Of a DNA stretch of 64,000 bases, positions 8,376-16,771 are shown in pieces. The translations under genes were made by a program, and so were the position numbers. Where the stretch lies: assembly GCF_025148635.1 (NCBI RefSeq), contig NZ_CP102269.1, positions 3,658,001 to 3,722,000 of the forward strand, given 5' to 3'. The stretch is from Butyricimonas virosa. GTDB taxonomy: Bacteria > Bacteroidota > Bacteroidia > Bacteroidales > Marinifilaceae. Position 1 is the stretch's first letter; each line of letters starts with the position of its first letter. Below the pieces are notes generated by a model. The model was given only the letters and a program-made list of their open reading frames with translations, did no database searches and was not told the origin of the DNA.

Positions 8376-10682
8376 ATGAAGACATTGAGTATGATCTATA
8401 AAATTTCTAAAACAGAGTTACAGACTTTGTTTTATTCCCCGATCGCTTGGCTGATTATCGTGATTTTTACGTTTCAGACGAGTATGGGATTTAGTGGGGT
8501 GATGGGCGATTTAGTGAAAAGTCAGGAATTGGGCTACGGATTGCAAAGTGTGACTAAAAATATTTTTGCTGGATGGATGGGACTTTTTTCCACGGTTCAA
8601 CAATATCTTTATTTATATATTCCCTTGCTGACGATGGGATTGATGAGCCGGGAGTTTAGTAGCGGGGAGGTCAAATTGTTATATTCATCGCCGGTGACGA
8701 ACACGCATATCGTGTTAGGAAAGTTTTTGGCGATGATGGTTTTTGCATTGGTGCTAGTTGGGATTCTTCTCGTTTATGTTATTTTCGGGATGTGTACAGT
8801 GGAATCATTTGATTTGTCGTTAACGCTTTCGGGGTTGTTAGGAATCTATTTATTGATTTGTGCCTATGCAGCAATTGGTTTGTTCATGTCTTGCCTTACT
8901 TCCTACCAGATGGTGGCTGCGATGGGTACGTTGGCTGTTTTGTCCGTTTTGAATTTTATCGGTTCGGTTGGTCAGGATATGGCGTTCGTGCGGGACGTGA
9001 CTTATTGGTTATCTATTTCCGGGAGGGCGGAAGAGTTTATTAACGGGTTGATATGTAGCGAGGACGTGCTTTATTTTATCGTGGTGGTAGTGTTATTTCT
9101 CGCATGGAGTATTATCAAGTTGCAAGCTGATCGACAGAAAAAGGCGTTGAGTGCTACCGTGGGAAAGTATGTTGGTATATTTGGGATTGTCGTGTTGATC
9201 GGGTATTTTTCTTCTCGTCCGGTTTTTAAAGTTTTTTATGATGCAACCCGCACGAAAGTAAATACATTGACTCCTAATAGTCAGGAAATTGTAAAACAAC
9301 TAAAGGGTGGGTTGACGATTACGACTTACACGAATTTATTGGATGAAAATTACTGGATTGCTTTGCCGAGTGCAATCAATACGGATTTGGAACGTTTCGA
9401 GAAATACCTTCGATTTAAGCCAGAAATCAAGATGAAATACGTTTATTATTACGACAAGGTGAAGAATGAGGATTTGGATAAGCGCTATCCGGATATGAAT
9501 GACGAAGAACGGGCGAGAGAATTGGCTAAAGGCTTAGAGATGGATTTCAAGATGTTTCTTTCCCCTGAACAGATTCGACAAAAAATAGATCTTTCTTCAG
9601 AAGGTAATCATTTTGTACGTTTGATAGAACGGGAAAGTGGGGAAAAAACTTTTTTGAGGGTGTTCGATGATAACAAGCGTTTGCCTTCCGAGGCGGAGAT
9701 TTCTATCGCATTGAAAGGATTGGTGACTACAAATATGCCGAAAGTGGGGTTCCTGATCGGACATGGGGAGAGGGATAGTAAGCAGGATGGAGATCGGAAT
9801 TATAATCGTATTGCCCAAGATAAGCCGTTTCGCTATTCGTTAATTAATCAGGGATTCGCTTTTGAGGATGTCACGTTGGAAAAGAAGATTCCTGCTGACA
9901 TTTCTATTTTGGTGGTTGCTGAATTGCGAAGCCCTATCACGGATGAGCAGATGAAGAATCTGGATGAATACGTGGCTCGTGGAGGAAATTTATTGATTGC
10001 AGGAGAACCGAATCGACAGGAATATATGAATCCGTTGGTGGAACGTTTTGGGGTTTCTTTCATGCCCGGTTGTCTGGTGGAACGAAATGAGAATTTCTTG
10101 CCAAATTTTATAAAAGCACGTCCTACTCCGGAAATTTGTGAATTAGCTTACGTGTTTGAAGGGTTATTGGAGAAGAATCGTTGTGTCACGATGCCGGGGT
10201 GTACGGGATTGGCATACTCGGAGGGTAAAGGATTCCAAGTGATTCCCATGTTGGTAAGTGATACGATTGGAAGTTGGAATGAATTGGAAACGACGAATTT
10301 TGTTGATGATTCGGTGAGCTTGAATCCTGTTATTGGTGAGGTCGAAAAATCTTATCCCACAGCTTTGGTCTTATTGCGTACGATTGGAAGTAAAGAGCAG
10401 AAAATCGTGATTCTGGGTGATGCGGATTGTATCAGTAACGGGGAAGTCAGCATTTATAGAAAGACGGTGAAAGCGTCTAATTTTGCCGTGATTGCAGGGG
10501 TGTTCTACTGGTTATCGGATGGGGAAGCCCCGATTGATATTCGTCGTCCGGTTCCGCCTGATGATACAGTTTATTTGAGCCAACGGGCCATGAATGGAGT
10601 TCGAATTGCTTTTATGTGGGGATATCCGGGGATGTTGTTGTTGATAGCTGTTTTTATCTGGTTGAGAAGGAGGGGGAGATAA
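8376..10682 (+). CDS. Fused ABC-2 permease and GldG-like protein (GldF-GldG fusion)
   Basis: A 768-residue fusion. Residues 1 to about 250 form an ABC-2 permease with around six membrane helices (LIIVIFTFQTSMGFSG onward), matching GldF. A further helix near 268-285 leads into a large soluble part (about 290-730) resembling GldG/ABC auxiliary domains, including KVGFLIGHGERD and the NLLIAGEPN stretch. A final membrane helix lies near the C-terminus (GMLLLIAVFIWLRRR). In gliding species gldF and gldG are separate genes, whereas here they form one chain. The pair with the upstream ATPase is likely an exporter of unknown cargo. Confidence 0.85.
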   Translation: MKTLSMIYKISKTELQTLFYSPIAWLIIVIFTFQTSMGFSGVMGDLVKSQELGYGLQSVTKNIFAGWMGLFSTVQQYLYLYIPLLTMGLMSREFSSGEVKLLYSSPVTNTHIVLGKFLAMMVFALVLVGILLVYVIFGMCTVESFDLSLTLSGLLGIYLLICAYAAIGLFMSCLTSYQMVAAMGTLAVLSVLNFIGSVGQDMAFVRDVTYWLSISGRAEEFINGLICSEDVLYFIVVVVLFLAWSIIKLQADRQKKALSATVGKYVGIFGIVVLIGYFSSRPVFKVFYDATRTKVNTLTPNSQEIVKQLKGGLTITTYTNLLDENYWIALPSAINTDLERFEKYLRFKPEIKMKYVYYYDKVKNEDLDKRYPDMNDEERARELAKGLEMDFKMFLSPEQIRQKIDLSSEGNHFVRLIERESGEKTFLRVFDDNKRLPSEAEISIALKGLVTTNMPKVGFLIGHGERDSKQDGDRNYNRIAQDKPFRYSLINQGFAFEDVTLEKKIPADISILVVAELRSPITDEQMKNLDEYVARGGNLLIAGEPNRQEYMNPLVERFGVSFMPGCLVERNENFLPNFIKARPTPEICELAYVFEGLLEKNRCVTMPGCTGLAYSEGKGFQVIPMLVSDTIGSWNELETTNFVDDSVSLNPVIGEVEKSYPTALVLLRTIGSKEQKIVILGDADCISNGEVSIYRKTVKASNFAVIAGVFYWLSDGEAPIDIRRPVPPDDTVYLSQRAMNGVRIAFMWGYPGMLLLIAVFIWLRRRGR

Positions 10683-10691
10683 ATGTATATA

Positions 10692-10735
10692 AGAAATGGT
10701 AACTTCGTAGAGGCTACCATTTCTTATTTTTATTG
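10692..10735. terminator. Bidirectional terminator between the ABC exporter and the M56 sensor gene
   Basis: AAGAAATGGTA (10692-10702) pairs perfectly with TACCATTTCTT (10716-10726), followed by ATTTTTATT. The stem can end transcription from the left (exporter) and, read on the other strand, help end the leftward sensor gene. Confidence 0.85.
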
Positions 10736-10750
10736 TTGCACAAGAAAATG

Positions 10751-12310
10751 CTACTTCTCTTCTTTCTTTTGAATATAGTATTTTAACGTGTCACTGGTGA
10801 CTTGATACTCGATGATGGAATCTTTTTCGACAATCTTGAATCGTGCCTCGCCTTTTAGTTCCACGGTTTTAAAGCTGGACGTGTCTTTCGCGTGGATGAT
10901 CGTGTAAGAATCGCTTGTTGACTTTTCTGATTCTAAATAGATTGTGGTGCCGTCTGCCAGTTTATAAGAGGTTACTTTTTTGTCCGGACTCCCGGAAGTG
11001 TAAGTAATTGAAACAACACCATCTTTCCCTTTTTCTCCATACTGGGTGATAGCATATTTATCTCTTAGAATCGTGATCGTTTCAATTTTATTAGGATCTA
11101 GCATTTTCACGGAATCAACAGAAACTTCTTTGCCATTGACAATAAATAGAACGGGAATCTCTGGTATTGTACTAGTGCATGAATCTTGGAAGGTTATTTG
11201 ACCTATTGTGAGAGGGAATGAAGTAGCTTTTACTTTTTCCCTTGTCAAAGAAAAATGTTGTGTTTTTCTTTGAACAGAATCCTCCGTCTGGATGGATCTA
11301 AAGGTAGATTCTGTGATTGCTATTTTTTGAGCCGTATCAACGGCCGTAAGGGAATTATTTACTCCTTTTGCATCGAGAATTGAAGTAATATCATTAACTT
11401 TGATAGTTGAAATCTCGTTTAGTTCGTTCGAGATTTCGGGGTGGGCGAAAGCGGTTAACGTGATTGCCGCAACGGGAAGTACGTAGAGGTACTTCATCCG
11501 GGCCCAAGGACTGGATTTTTCTTTTAACATCATAGTTATTCGTTTTTTAAGTTTACTGTGATTAAAGCTGTTGGCCATAGAGTAGAGCCTTGTGCCGACA
11601 GCTTTTTTTATTAATAATAATTGATACTGTTTTGCGTTGACGCCTTGACGGATAACCGTTTCATCAGCCTCGTATTCATGAATATTCTGTAATTCCTGTT
11701 TCAAGAGCCAAGATGTGGGGTTGAACCACTGGAAAATGATACAAATATCGCTGATCAGCAGATCAATGGAATGGCGATTGTGTACGTGTGCCATTTCGTG
11801 GATGAGAATTTCCTTGCCATTTTCCTGCAAATCTTTCTCGGAAATGACCACGTATTTCATCCAACTGAAAGGAGCGATATTCTTGTCATGGATGATGAGG
11901 GTAATACCTTTTTCTAACTTTTCCTGCCTTCCGCCATGCAATAGCTGGAGCATATGAGACAGTGAATAAAGATTACGTCCGAGGAAGAAAAGAATTCCCA
12001 GTAAATAGATACACAGCAGGACGGGAAGCCACAACGGGATGGATGAAGGGAGGACTTCTACTTCTGTTTGTGGAACGTGGTCTGCTAGGGTGAGAATTTG
12101 TTCAATGGTTAGTAACGTTTGTTGTACTTCCGATTCTTCGGGGACGGTTATTTCACAGAACGGGATAAGCTGGGATAATAGTAGAATACCCAGTAATGCT
12201 ACCCGGTTGAAACGATGGAAGGTCTCTTTGCTGAGTAATAATCTGTAAAACAAGTAAAATCCCGTTAAACAGATGGATGTTTTTAATATATAGACAAAGA
12301 AAGTACCCAT
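10751..12310 (-). CDS. M56 (BlaR1/MecR1-like) sensor metallopeptidase with TonB-plug-like C-terminal domain
   Basis: A 519-residue membrane sensor. The N-terminal half has membrane helices (about 5-25, 36-52, 92-112) and the M56 zinc motif HEMAH at 171-175, as in BlaR1/MecR1. A last helix near 270-285 puts the C-terminal part in the periplasm. There the usual beta-lactam-binding domain is replaced by a stretch resembling the plug of TonB-dependent receptors (LFIVNGKEV, then KIETITILRDKYAITQYGEK and GVVSITYTSG), plus a tail with short beta repeats. Signal binding outside probably triggers cleavage of the repressor encoded 7 bases upstream. The ligand is unknown, and beta-lactam sensing should not be assumed. 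Confidence 0.88.
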   Translation of the reverse strand: MGTFFVYILKTSICLTGFYLFYRLLLSKETFHRFNRVALLGILLLSQLIPFCEITVPEESEVQQTLLTIEQILTLADHVPQTEVEVLPSSIPLWLPVLLCIYLLGILFFLGRNLYSLSHMLQLLHGGRQEKLEKGITLIIHDKNIAPFSWMKYVVISEKDLQENGKEILIHEMAHVHNRHSIDLLISDICIIFQWFNPTSWLLKQELQNIHEYEADETVIRQGVNAKQYQLLLIKKAVGTRLYSMANSFNHSKLKKRITMMLKEKSSPWARMKYLYVLPVAAITLTAFAHPEISNELNEISTIKVNDITSILDAKGVNNSLTAVDTAQKIAITESTFRSIQTEDSVQRKTQHFSLTREKVKATSFPLTIGQITFQDSCTSTIPEIPVLFIVNGKEVSVDSVKMLDPNKIETITILRDKYAITQYGEKGKDGVVSITYTSGSPDKKVTSYKLADGTTIYLESEKSTSDSYTIIHAKDTSSFKTVELKGEARFKIVEKDSIIEYQVTSDTLKYYIQKKEEK

Positions 12311-12317
12311 AAATTGT

Positions 12318-12683
12318 TTATTTATCGTGTGCTTTTTCTACCTCGGAAATGAGTTGTTTCAATTCTTCCAATGAAATGTCCTCCTCCTGCACGAGTGAAG
12401 ATACAGCACTGAGGTACGAGTTGTTGAAATATTTGCTGATCACGTTCTTCAAGGTGCCTTTGCGGAATTCTTCTTCGCTGATGATCGCGTAATATTGATA
12501 GGTGTTCCCGTAAACTTCGTGAGCGAGATAACCTTTTTCTTCCAGTCCACGCACGATGGTGGATAACGTGTTGAAATGCGGTTTCGGGTCTTCGTAAAAT
12601 GCAAGCATCTGTTTCACGAATAGAGGGCCTTTTTCCCAGAAAAAGCCCATGATTTCTTCTTCTTTGCTAGTTAATCCTTTCAT
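12318..12683 (-). CDS. BlaI/MecI-family transcriptional repressor
   Basis: A 121-residue winged-helix repressor of the BlaI/MecI/CopY type. The N-terminal reading head is LTSKEEEIMGFFWEKGP, the recognition part is FNTLSTIVRGLEEKGYL, and the C-terminal helices (about 80-121) would form the dimer. These repressors bind dyads upstream of their own operon and are cleaved when the partner M56 sensor is activated. The sensor gene follows directly, and a 7-3-7 palindrome lies just upstream of the start (12707-12723). Confidence 0.93.
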   Translation of the reverse strand: MKGLTSKEEEIMGFFWEKGPLFVKQMLAFYEDPKPHFNTLSTIVRGLEEKGYLAHEVYGNTYQYYAIISEEEFRKGTLKNVISKYFNNSYLSAVSSLVQEEDISLEELKQLISEVEKAHDK

Positions 12684-12706
12684 GGTTTATTTCTTTTGTA
12701 ACAAAG

Positions 12707-12723
12707 AACTAAAATATTTAGTT
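12707..12723 (-). promoter_or_regulatory. Candidate operator of the BlaI-like repressor
   Basis: AACTAAA-ATA-TTTAGTT is a perfect 7-3-7 palindrome starting 24 bases upstream of the repressor start codon. A second AACTAA half-site lies at about 12728-12733. Position and symmetry suit autoregulation, but the site is predicted only from sequence. Confidence 0.5.
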
Positions 12724-12872
12724 GTAAAACTAATTTTTATAGTTAATAAACTTTAAATTCTAGTTTTGATTCATTATTCTTTTATTTTTAGATATTTAAT
12801 CTCGTATTTTACCCGGATCGGTAGAATGTATATTTAATTTTAATGAAGGGTAGGAAGTCCTGTAAAAATGTT

Positions 12873-12880
12873 TATATTTG
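12873..12880 (+). promoter_or_regulatory. Promoter -7 element before the NfeD-like/flotillin genes
   Basis: TATATTTG matches the Bacteroidota -7 consensus TAnnTTTG, 57 bases before the NfeD-like start. The -33 position (12850-12853) reads GTAG, a poor match. The rest of the 254-base gap between the divergent repressor and NfeD genes is AT-rich with no further gene. Confidence 0.55.
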
Positions 12881-12937
12881 TGTAGTAGTGTGCTTGTGGG
12901 GAAGTTAGTGAATATCGTCTAATTAAAATTGAATGTA

Positions 12938-13513
12938 ATGGAAGAATGGTGGAGTTCTCTGGGGTTATTTATGCAATCGGTGTGGTGCATCACGCTATTT
13001 GCCAGTTTGGTATTTGTTATCCAGACAATCATGACTTTTATTGGGATGGATACGGATGGGGGAATGGATGTTGACGTGAGTGCGGATACTGCGATTGACG
13101 GAGATAGCGGTCCTTTCCAGTTGTTTACTTTCCGTAATTTCATCAATTTCCTACTGGGGTTCGGTTGGTCGATCATCTCTTTTGAAAAAGCGATAGAAAA
13201 CCAGTTCGTGTTGATTCTCGTGTCGGCCGTGATCGGCGTGTTGCTGGTGATGGCCGTGATGGCTATTTTCAGATTCATGAGCCGTATGGAACAAAGTGGG
13301 ACGATCAATATGGCAAATGCCGTGGGGTGTAGAGGGAACGTGTACCTGAAGATTCCGGGAGAAAAACGGGGAGAAGGGAAAGTACAAATCTCGATACAGG
13401 GAGCCATTCGGGAATTTGATGCCCTGACGACAGGTGAGGAATTGGAGACGGGAGCCCCGATTCGGGTCGTGGAAGTGATTAACGACAGCACTTTACTGGT
13501 GGAGCGTTTTTAA
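12938..13513 (+). CDS. Short NfeD-like membrane protein paired with flotillin
   Basis: About 191 residues. Two hydrophobic segments (about 10-35 and 80-110) flank a short acidic loop (DTDGGMDVDVSADTAIDGD). The C-terminal 75 residues form a small beta domain (GCRGNVYLKIPGEKRGEGKV to NDSTLLVERF) of the OB-fold type found in NfeD proteins. There is no protease domain, so this is the short NfeD form that usually sits next to a flotillin gene, as here (30 bases). I chose the ATG at 12938; a TTG at 12929 is in frame. Likely a membrane partner of the flotillin (family inference). Confidence 0.78.
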   Translation: MEEWWSSLGLFMQSVWCITLFASLVFVIQTIMTFIGMDTDGGMDVDVSADTAIDGDSGPFQLFTFRNFINFLLGFGWSIISFEKAIENQFVLILVSAVIGVLLVMAVMAIFRFMSRMEQSGTINMANAVGCRGNVYLKIPGEKRGEGKVQISIQGAIREFDALTTGEELETGAPIRVVEVINDSTLLVERF

Positions 13514-13543
13514 ATGACTATTTATTATTAATCTTAGGAATAT

Positions 13544-15001
13544 ATGGAAAGTATGGAAGGTAGTTTGTATTTGATTGTCGCCATAGTGGCGGTATTGTTT
13601 GTTACGTTTGCGGCGATATTGTCCCGTTATAAACGTTGTCCGTCAGACAAGATTCTTGTCGTGTATGGACGGACCGGTAAGAATGCGACCGGGGGAGTGA
13701 GTTCCGCACGTTGTATTCATGGAGGTGCGGCTTTTATTTGGCCTGTGTTCCAGAGTTATTCATTTTTGGATTTGACCCCGATCTCTATCGAGTGTAATTT
13801 GACGAACGCTTTAAGTAAACAAAATATACGGGTAGATGTGCCTTGTCGTTTTACGGTGGGTATCTCTACCGAACCGGATAGTATGACGAATGCGGCAGAG
13901 CGTTTGTTGGGGCAACGGCAGGAAAATATTCAGGATTTGGCCAAGGATATTCTTTTCGGGCAGTTACGTTTGGTGATTGCCACGATGGATATTGAGGAAA
14001 TCAATTCCGACCGGGATAAATTCTTGGCTAACGTGAGTGCTAACGTGGAGGCCGAATTACGGAAGATCGGTTTGAAACTGATCAACGTGAACGTGACCGA
14101 CTTGCGGGATGAGTCCGGGTATATCGAGGCTTTGGGAAAAGAAGCGGCAGCGAAAGCGATCAATGATGCCAAGAAAAGCGTGGCCGAGCAGAATCGATTC
14201 GGTGAGATCGGTAAGGCTGAGGCAGATCGGGATAAAGATATTCGTATTGCAGAAACCGTGCGGGACACTCGTATCCGGACGGCCGAGGCTAATGCAACTG
14301 CGGTGGAGGGAGAAAACAATGCCAAGATTTTGATTGCCGATTCGGATGCCATCCGTCGGGAGAGAGAGGCCGAGGCTGCCCGTAAAGCTATTGCGGCAGA
14401 GAAAGTGCAAGCTGCAAAGGCTTTGGAAGAGGCGTACATGGCAGAGAAAGAGGCCGAGATCGCTCGTGCTGAAAGAGAAAAAGCCACACAAGCGGCTAAT
14501 ATCGTGGTTCCCGCACAGATTGACAAGGAGAAAGCTATTATTGACGCGGAGGCCGAGGCGGAACGTTTGCGCCGGTTGGCGAAAGGAGAGGCGGATGCCA
14601 TTTTTGCCAAGATGGATGCGGAGGCACGAGGTTTATACGAGGTGCTGACAAAACAGGCGGAAGGATATGCTCAAATCGTGAAAGCCGCTGCCGGTGATCC
14701 AGACAAGGCAGTAATGATGTTAATTACCGATAAGTTGCCGGAGTTAGTGAAAACGCAAGTGGAGGCTGTTAAGAATATCAAGATCGACAAGGTTACCGTT
14801 TGGGATGGCAATAATGCAGGGAACGGGAATACCTCCACGGCTAACTTCATCTCGGGCATGATGAAATCAGTTCCCCCGTTGAATGATCTGTTTAACATGG
14901 CCGGGCTTAATCTACCGACTTTCCTGAAAGGTGCTGCCACAGAAGAGAAAAACACGGAGGCCGGACAACAGGATGAGATCGTTGAAGAAGTTGAGAAGTA
15001 G
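13544..15001 (+). CDS. Flotillin/SPFH-domain membrane scaffold protein
   Basis: A 485-residue flotillin (YqiK/FloT type). An N-terminal membrane anchor (about 7-27) is followed by an SPFH/band-7 domain (about 35-200, with LDLTPISIECNLTNALSK). A long alanine- and glutamate-rich coiled coil runs from about 205 to 385 (repeats such as EAEAARKAIAAEK), and the C-terminal tail is about 100 residues. In this family the protein oligomerises into membrane microdomains and is usually encoded next to a short NfeD protein, as it is here. The strong codon repetition of the Ala/Glu region creates long spurious reading frames on the other strand, which are not genes. Confidence 0.92.
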   Translation: MESMEGSLYLIVAIVAVLFVTFAAILSRYKRCPSDKILVVYGRTGKNATGGVSSARCIHGGAAFIWPVFQSYSFLDLTPISIECNLTNALSKQNIRVDVPCRFTVGISTEPDSMTNAAERLLGQRQENIQDLAKDILFGQLRLVIATMDIEEINSDRDKFLANVSANVEAELRKIGLKLINVNVTDLRDESGYIEALGKEAAAKAINDAKKSVAEQNRFGEIGKAEADRDKDIRIAETVRDTRIRTAEANATAVEGENNAKILIADSDAIRREREAEAARKAIAAEKVQAAKALEEAYMAEKEAEIARAEREKATQAANIVVPAQIDKEKAIIDAEAEAERLRRLAKGEADAIFAKMDAEARGLYEVLTKQAEGYAQIVKAAAGDPDKAVMMLITDKLPELVKTQVEAVKNIKIDKVTVWDGNNAGNGNTSTANFISGMMKSVPPLNDLFNMAGLNLPTFLKGAATEEKNTEAGQQDEIVEEVEK

Positions 15002-15042
15002 GGGAGATTCTAACTTTTAGTTTCGTTTTTTCGTTTACTAAT

Positions 15043-15089
15043 AATTACCTTTGTGGTATACTTCAATCGGGTATATGACAAAGGTAATT
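15043..15089. promoter_or_regulatory. 12-bp inverted repeat carrying promoter -7 elements before tsaE
   Basis: AATTACCTTTGT (15043-15054) and ACAAAGGTAATT (15078-15089) are perfect inverted copies separated by 23 bases. Each arm contains TACCTTTG, a consensus -7 element, so promoters could point both ways. The rightward one suits tsaE, 64 bases downstream. The symmetry may be a regulator site. The tail end may also act as an RNA hairpin after the flotillin gene. Confidence 0.5.
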
Positions 15090-15117
15090 AATCAATTCAT
15101 AAAATAGAGGAAAGTTT

Positions 15118-15540
15118 ATGCGCTGGATAATTGACGGTGTTGATGATTTGAATCGGGTAGCAAAAGAGTTTTTGGAAAGTACCGGAAACAACACGATATA
15201 TGCTCTATACGGGCCGATGGGGGTGGGAAAGACCACTTTCGTGAAAGCGGTAGCGGGGTGTTTGGGGATAGAGGATGATGTGAATTCCCCGACGTTTGCT
15301 ATCGTAAACGAGTATTTGACAGCCACGGGAGACTCGGTTTTTCATTTCGATTTCTATCGGGTGAAGAACATCGAAGAGGCCATGGACTTTGGTTACGAGG
15401 AATATTTTTATAGCGGGAATCGTTGTTTTATCGAGTGGCCGGAGATGGTGGAGCCTCTGTTGCCGAAAAACACGTTGATATGTAAGTTCTCCGAACTGGC
15501 AGATGGCCGGAGAGAATTGGTGATTGAAGAAAAACTTTAA
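15118..15540 (+). CDS. tsaE: tRNA threonylcarbamoyladenosine biosynthesis ATPase TsaE
   Basis: A 140-residue P-loop ATPase, the accessory ATPase of the TsaBCDE machinery that makes N6-threonylcarbamoyladenosine at position 37 of ANN-decoding tRNAs. Visible features are Walker A GPMGVGKTTF (about 33-42), the SPTFAIVNEY motif typical of the family, FDFYR, and the conserved late tryptophan in IEWPEM. Length is normal for the family. The next gene, alanine dehydrogenase, follows after 10 bases, so the two share a transcript. Confidence 0.95.
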   Translation: MRWIIDGVDDLNRVAKEFLESTGNNTIYALYGPMGVGKTTFVKAVAGCLGIEDDVNSPTFAIVNEYLTATGDSVFHFDFYRVKNIEEAMDFGYEEYFYSGNRCFIEWPEMVEPLLPKNTLICKFSELADGRRELVIEEKL

Positions 15541-15550
15541 AGTGTAGGTT

Positions 15551-16771
15551 ATGGATAACTCGGGTAAATTATTGGGAGCCCAGATTAATCGGGAGTGGTT
15601 TCTATACCAGGAAAAAGAGGTGTTTGCGGAATACCGGCAGAAACGATTGACAATCGGTTTACCGAACGAGACCGAGCGACGGGAAAACCGGGTGTGTTTA
15701 ACCCCGGAGGCCGTGGCCATGATGGTTGATATGGGGCATACGATAATGGTACAACGAGGAGCCGGAGAGGCTGCACATTACCATGACCGGGAGTACGCCG
15801 ATGCGGGAGCCCAGATGTTGGATACCTGCGAGGAAGTGTACACGGCGGATATTATACTGAAACCGACTCCGGTGATGCAGGCAGACGTGGAGATGATGCA
15901 TGATCGGCAGGTTATAATGTCGCCCATCGAGCTTTTTGAATTACGCAAAGAGGCTGTCGTCGAGATGATGCAGAAGAAGATTACGGCTGTCGGGTTTGAT
16001 ATTCTGAAAGACGAGAACGAGACTTATCCCGTGGTACAGATGATGAGCGAGATTTCGGGAAGTTCGGCGATCATGATTGCTAGCGAGTACCTGAGTAATT
16101 CCCGAGAAGGTAAAGGAATTTTGTTAGGAGGGGTGACGGGAATCACGCCTGCCGAGGTGGTTATTCTAGGTGCCGGAACTTTGGGTGAATATGCGGCTCG
16201 CACGGCATTGGCTTTGGGGGCAGAGGTGAAAGTCTTCGATCATTCGTTGGAGCGTCTGCGTCGGATAAATCATTGTCTGGGGCGACGGGTATATACTTCT
16301 GTTTTTCACAAGCCGGTTTTGGAACGGGCACTATTATCTGCCGACGTACTGATTGGGGCTTTACGTTTCTTTGATGATGATTTGGGAATCACCGTGTCTG
16401 AAGAACAGGTGAGATTGATGAAACAGGGGGCGGTAATCGTGGATATGTCCATTGAACACGGCGGATGTATTGAAACCTCAGGTCCTACCACCCACGAAAA
16501 TCCGACGTATGTATATAACGGGGTAATCCATTATTGTGTCCCGAATGTCCCGTCGAGAGTGGCTCGTACGGCTTCCATTGCTTATAGTAATTTATTCACT
16601 CCTTTGTTTGATAAGATCTCCCGGGCGGGAGGTTTTAATGCCGCTATAAAAAATGACAAAGGATTGCGGCATGGGGTATATGTTTATAATGGAGTGTTGA
16701 CCAAACGGGTAATTGCTGATCGCTATGGTTTGGTTTCCAGAGATATTGATTTATTGCTAGCGGCTTTTTAA
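15551..16771 (+). CDS. ald: Alanine dehydrogenase
   Basis: A 406-residue NAD-dependent alanine dehydrogenase (L-alanine + NAD+ + water to pyruvate + ammonia + NADH). The N-terminal domain has IGLPNETERRENRVCLTPEA, with the substrate-binding arginine and lysine region. The Rossmann fold has VVILGAGTLGEYAA (about 210). The family's catalytic histidine and aspartate regions are present. Compared with Bacillus enzymes it has an N-terminal extension of about 30 residues, and I believe this form is common in Bacteroidota. The stop codon abuts the stop of the opposing lactate permease with no bases between. Confidence 0.9.
   Translation: MDNSGKLLGAQINREWFLYQEKEVFAEYRQKRLTIGLPNETERRENRVCLTPEAVAMMVDMGHTIMVQRGAGEAAHYHDREYADAGAQMLDTCEEVYTADIILKPTPVMQADVEMMHDRQVIMSPIELFELRKEAVVEMMQKKITAVGFDILKDENETYPVVQMMSEISGSSAIMIASEYLSNSREGKGILLGGVTGITPAEVVILGAGTLGEYAARTALALGAEVKVFDHSLERLRRINHCLGRRVYTSVFHKPVLERALLSADVLIGALRFFDDDLGITVSEEQVRLMKQGAVIVDMSIEHGGCIETSGPTTHENPTYVYNGVIHYCVPNVPSRVARTASIAYSNLFTPLFDKISRAGGFNAAIKNDKGLRHGVYVYNGVLTKRVIADRYGLVSRDIDLLLAAF

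Noticed and set aside
10751..12683. Beta-lactam resistance locus
   Set aside because: BlaI/M56 homology alone suggests it, but no beta-lactamase or penicillin-binding sensor domain is present.
13930..14610. Long minus-strand reading frame across the flotillin gene
   Set aside because: It is the mirror of the alanine/glutamate-rich coiled coil of flotillin; the product is Ser/Ala-rich low complexity with no family features.
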